The position numbers and the translations under genes are program-made. From NCBI GenBank assembly GCA_016710065.1, contig JADJLP010000003.1, positions 1-15,715 on the forward strand: DNA of 15,715 nt, written 5' to 3'. Below the pieces are notes generated by a model. It did not search any database, had not been told where the DNA came from, and saw only the letters and a list, made by a program, of their open reading frames with translations. Shown one piece after another: positions 14,160 to 15,715 of this stretch (position 1 is the stretch's first letter; every line of letters begins with the position of its first letter). This stretch comes from Candidatus Ideonella esbjergensis. GTDB taxonomy: Bacteria > Pseudomonadota > Gammaproteobacteria > Burkholderiales > Burkholderiaceae_C.

Positions 14160-15715
14160 ATGAGTTACGTCGTCCTGGCCCGGAAATACCGGCCCCGCAG
14201 TTTCGAGGAAATGGTGGGGCAGGACCACGTGGTGCGGGCCTTGACCCATGCCTGGAACAGGGCCGTTTGCACCACGCCTATTTGTTCACCGGCACGCGCG
14301 GCATCGGCAAGACCACGGTCGCGCATCCTGGCCAAGAGTCTGAACTGCACCGGGCCCGATGGCAGCGGCGGCATCACGGCCCGCCCCTGCGGCGTGCAGC
14401 GCCTGCAAGGAAATCGACGCCGACCGCTACATCGACTACGTCGAACTGGACGCGGCCTCGAACCGCAGCATCGACGAAATACGCGACCTGATCGAGCGCG
14501 CCGCCAAGCCGACGGTGGGCCGCTTCAAGGTTTTCATGATCGACGAAGCCCACCAGCTCACCAAGGACGCCTTCAACGCCCTGCTCAAGACCCTTGAAGA
14601 GCCGCCCGAGTACCCGCAGTTCCGTGCTGGCCACCACCGACCCCGAAGATGCTGCCCACGGTGCTGAGCCGCTGCCTGCGGTTCAACCTGCGGCCCATGG
14701 CGCCGCAGACCGTGGCCGAGCATTTGCAGCGTGTGCTGGAGGCAGAAGCCGTGCCGGTGGAGGCTGGTGCCCCTGCGCCTGCTGGCCCGCGGCCCGCGGC
14801 TCGATGCGCGACGGCCTGTCGCTCACCGACCAGGCCATCGCCTACGGCGGTGGCAAGCTGGAGGAAGTTGCGGTGCGCGCGATGCTGGGCACGGTGGACC
14901 GCCGCCATGCCCCAGCGCTTGGGTGCAGGCCTTGGCGGCCCGCGACGGCCGTCCGTGCTGGCCGAGTGCGACGCCTTGCGTGCGCAGGGTCTGTCGACCG
15001 CCGGCGCTGGAAGAACTGGCGCGGCTGTTGCAACACATGGCCGTGGAACAAAGCCGTGCCAGGTGCGCTGGACGAAAACCGATCCCGGGCAGAAGCCGCG
15101 CGCCAACTGGCAGGCTTGCTCGCCGCCGACGAAACCCAGTTGCTATACAGCATCTGCCCGCTGGGCCGCGCGCCGAGCTGAGCCTGGCGCCGACGAAGAC
15201 GCCGGCTTGGTGATGGTGTTGCTCCGCTTCATGGCTTTTCCATCTGAAGGCGGCGTACCGCGCCGTGCTGGCGACATGCCAGCCGCGAGGCGGCCAGTTT
15301 CAGTGCAGCAGTGCCCGGACCGGCCAGTGCTGCACCGCGTCACCGCCGTTGCCCACCTCGGCGCCCTTTGCTGGCGCGCAGCGCCGAACGTGCTGCAACG
15401 CCTGCGGTGGCACCACCGCAGATCGGCTCAGCCTGCCCCCCGGCGCGCCCGCCAGTACCGTGGCCGCCGTCGGCCTTGCTTCTGCGATAGCCCAGGGCTT
15501 GCGCGCCGCCGAACAGCCCCGCCGCCATGGTTGGACGATGTGCCTCCGAAGACGAAGATCAGCAGCTCGTCGCCCAGGCGCTTGCGAGCCCGGCGCCTGT
15601 CGCCAACCCGGCACCCGGGCCCAGCCGCCAGTGCGCCAGCGGCCGCCCCCCCCGGACAGCCGTGGCCGCCTTGCCGCTGGTGCGTGCAGCGCACCCCGCT
15701 GGGGGGCCGCTGGCA
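14160..15715 (+). CDS. dnaX: DNA polymerase III subunits tau and gamma (frameshifted, runs off window)
   Basis: The clamp-loader ATPase of the replicative polymerase. It starts MSYVVLARKYRPRSFEEMVG and QDHVVRALTHA, with Walker A GTRGIGKTT (about residues 45-53). The zinc knuckle is C-x-x-x-C-type (CTGPDG, RPCG, CSACKEIDADR). YVELDAASNRSIDEIRDLIE and FMIDEAHQLTKDAFNALLKT (Walker B) follow. LKTLEEPPEYPQF, LATTDPE and LSRCLRFNLRPM (sensor 1 with SRC) come next. Domain III continues to about 15240. After that a proline/alanine-rich linker begins, with a PPPWLDDVPP-like segment near 15525, as in tau. At least six one-base shifts are needed between 14255 and 15175. I saw no A6G slippery site for a gamma product, though the tail is outside the window. 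Confidence 0.92.

Noticed and set aside
14160..15715. Programmed frameshift in dnaX producing gamma
   Set aside because: No A6G-type slippery heptamer with downstream stem is visible; the shifts present are scattered through the conserved ATPase domain and look like errors.
1..15715. CRISPR array, tRNA, rRNA, toxin-antitoxin or anti-phage system
   Set aside because: No regularly spaced repeats, cloverleaf or rRNA sequence, and no gene pair of such systems was recognised; the RT is a group II intron type with domain X and domain V, not a retron or defence RT.

Overview
The window looks like chromosomal DNA of a high-GC betaproteobacterium, most likely Burkholderiales. This rests on base composition, on an exonuclease I and a DnaX of proteobacterial type, on the DUF898/M48 membrane pair, and on the short (4.5S-type) SRP RNA. 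Many genes read correctly only after one-base frame corrections: the M48 start, DUF898, GNAT, crotonase, inner transposase, intron RT, sbcB, PurM-like and dnaX. Others (carbonic anhydrase, propeller protein, riboflavin synthase, ligase) are clean. The shifts often lie in short G or C runs and the alternative frames continue the same protein family, so most look like residual sequencing errors rather than decayed genes.

Left part (1-5860). On the minus strand lie the start of an M48-type peptidase and, overlapping it by GTGA, a DUF898 (YjgN-like) membrane protein. On the plus strand follow a GNAT acetyltransferase, an ECHDC3-like crotonase-fold protein, an exported alpha-carbonic anhydrase whose start overlaps the crotonase stop, and an exported arylsulfotransferase-like beta-propeller. 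A minus-strand SRP (4.5S) RNA gene sits between the propeller and riboflavin synthase.

Middle part (5898-10543). This is a three-level nest of mobile DNA. An IS5-family element (17-bp perfect inverted repeats, CTAA target duplication) carries a group II intron inside its transposase gene. The intron's reverse transcriptase/maturase gene is in turn split after codon 26 by a different insertion sequence with an integrase-core transposase, bounded by a GGCCAA duplication. Conceptual removal of the inner IS restores the RT reading frame across the junction, and removal of the intron restores the IS5 transposase frame.

Right part (10544-15715). An exported ATP-dependent DNA ligase (Lig E type) begins 70 bp after the IS5 right end. 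Exonuclease I (sbcB) follows, then a convergent PurM-like AIR-synthase-related gene. Divergent from that is dnaX (DNA polymerase III tau/gamma), which runs off the window end. The PurM-like gene and dnaX share a 73-bp divergent promoter region.

I found no CRISPR array, tRNA, rRNA or prophage. The most unusual item is the nested mobile element; the rest is mostly ordinary chromosomal housekeeping with a few atypical family members.
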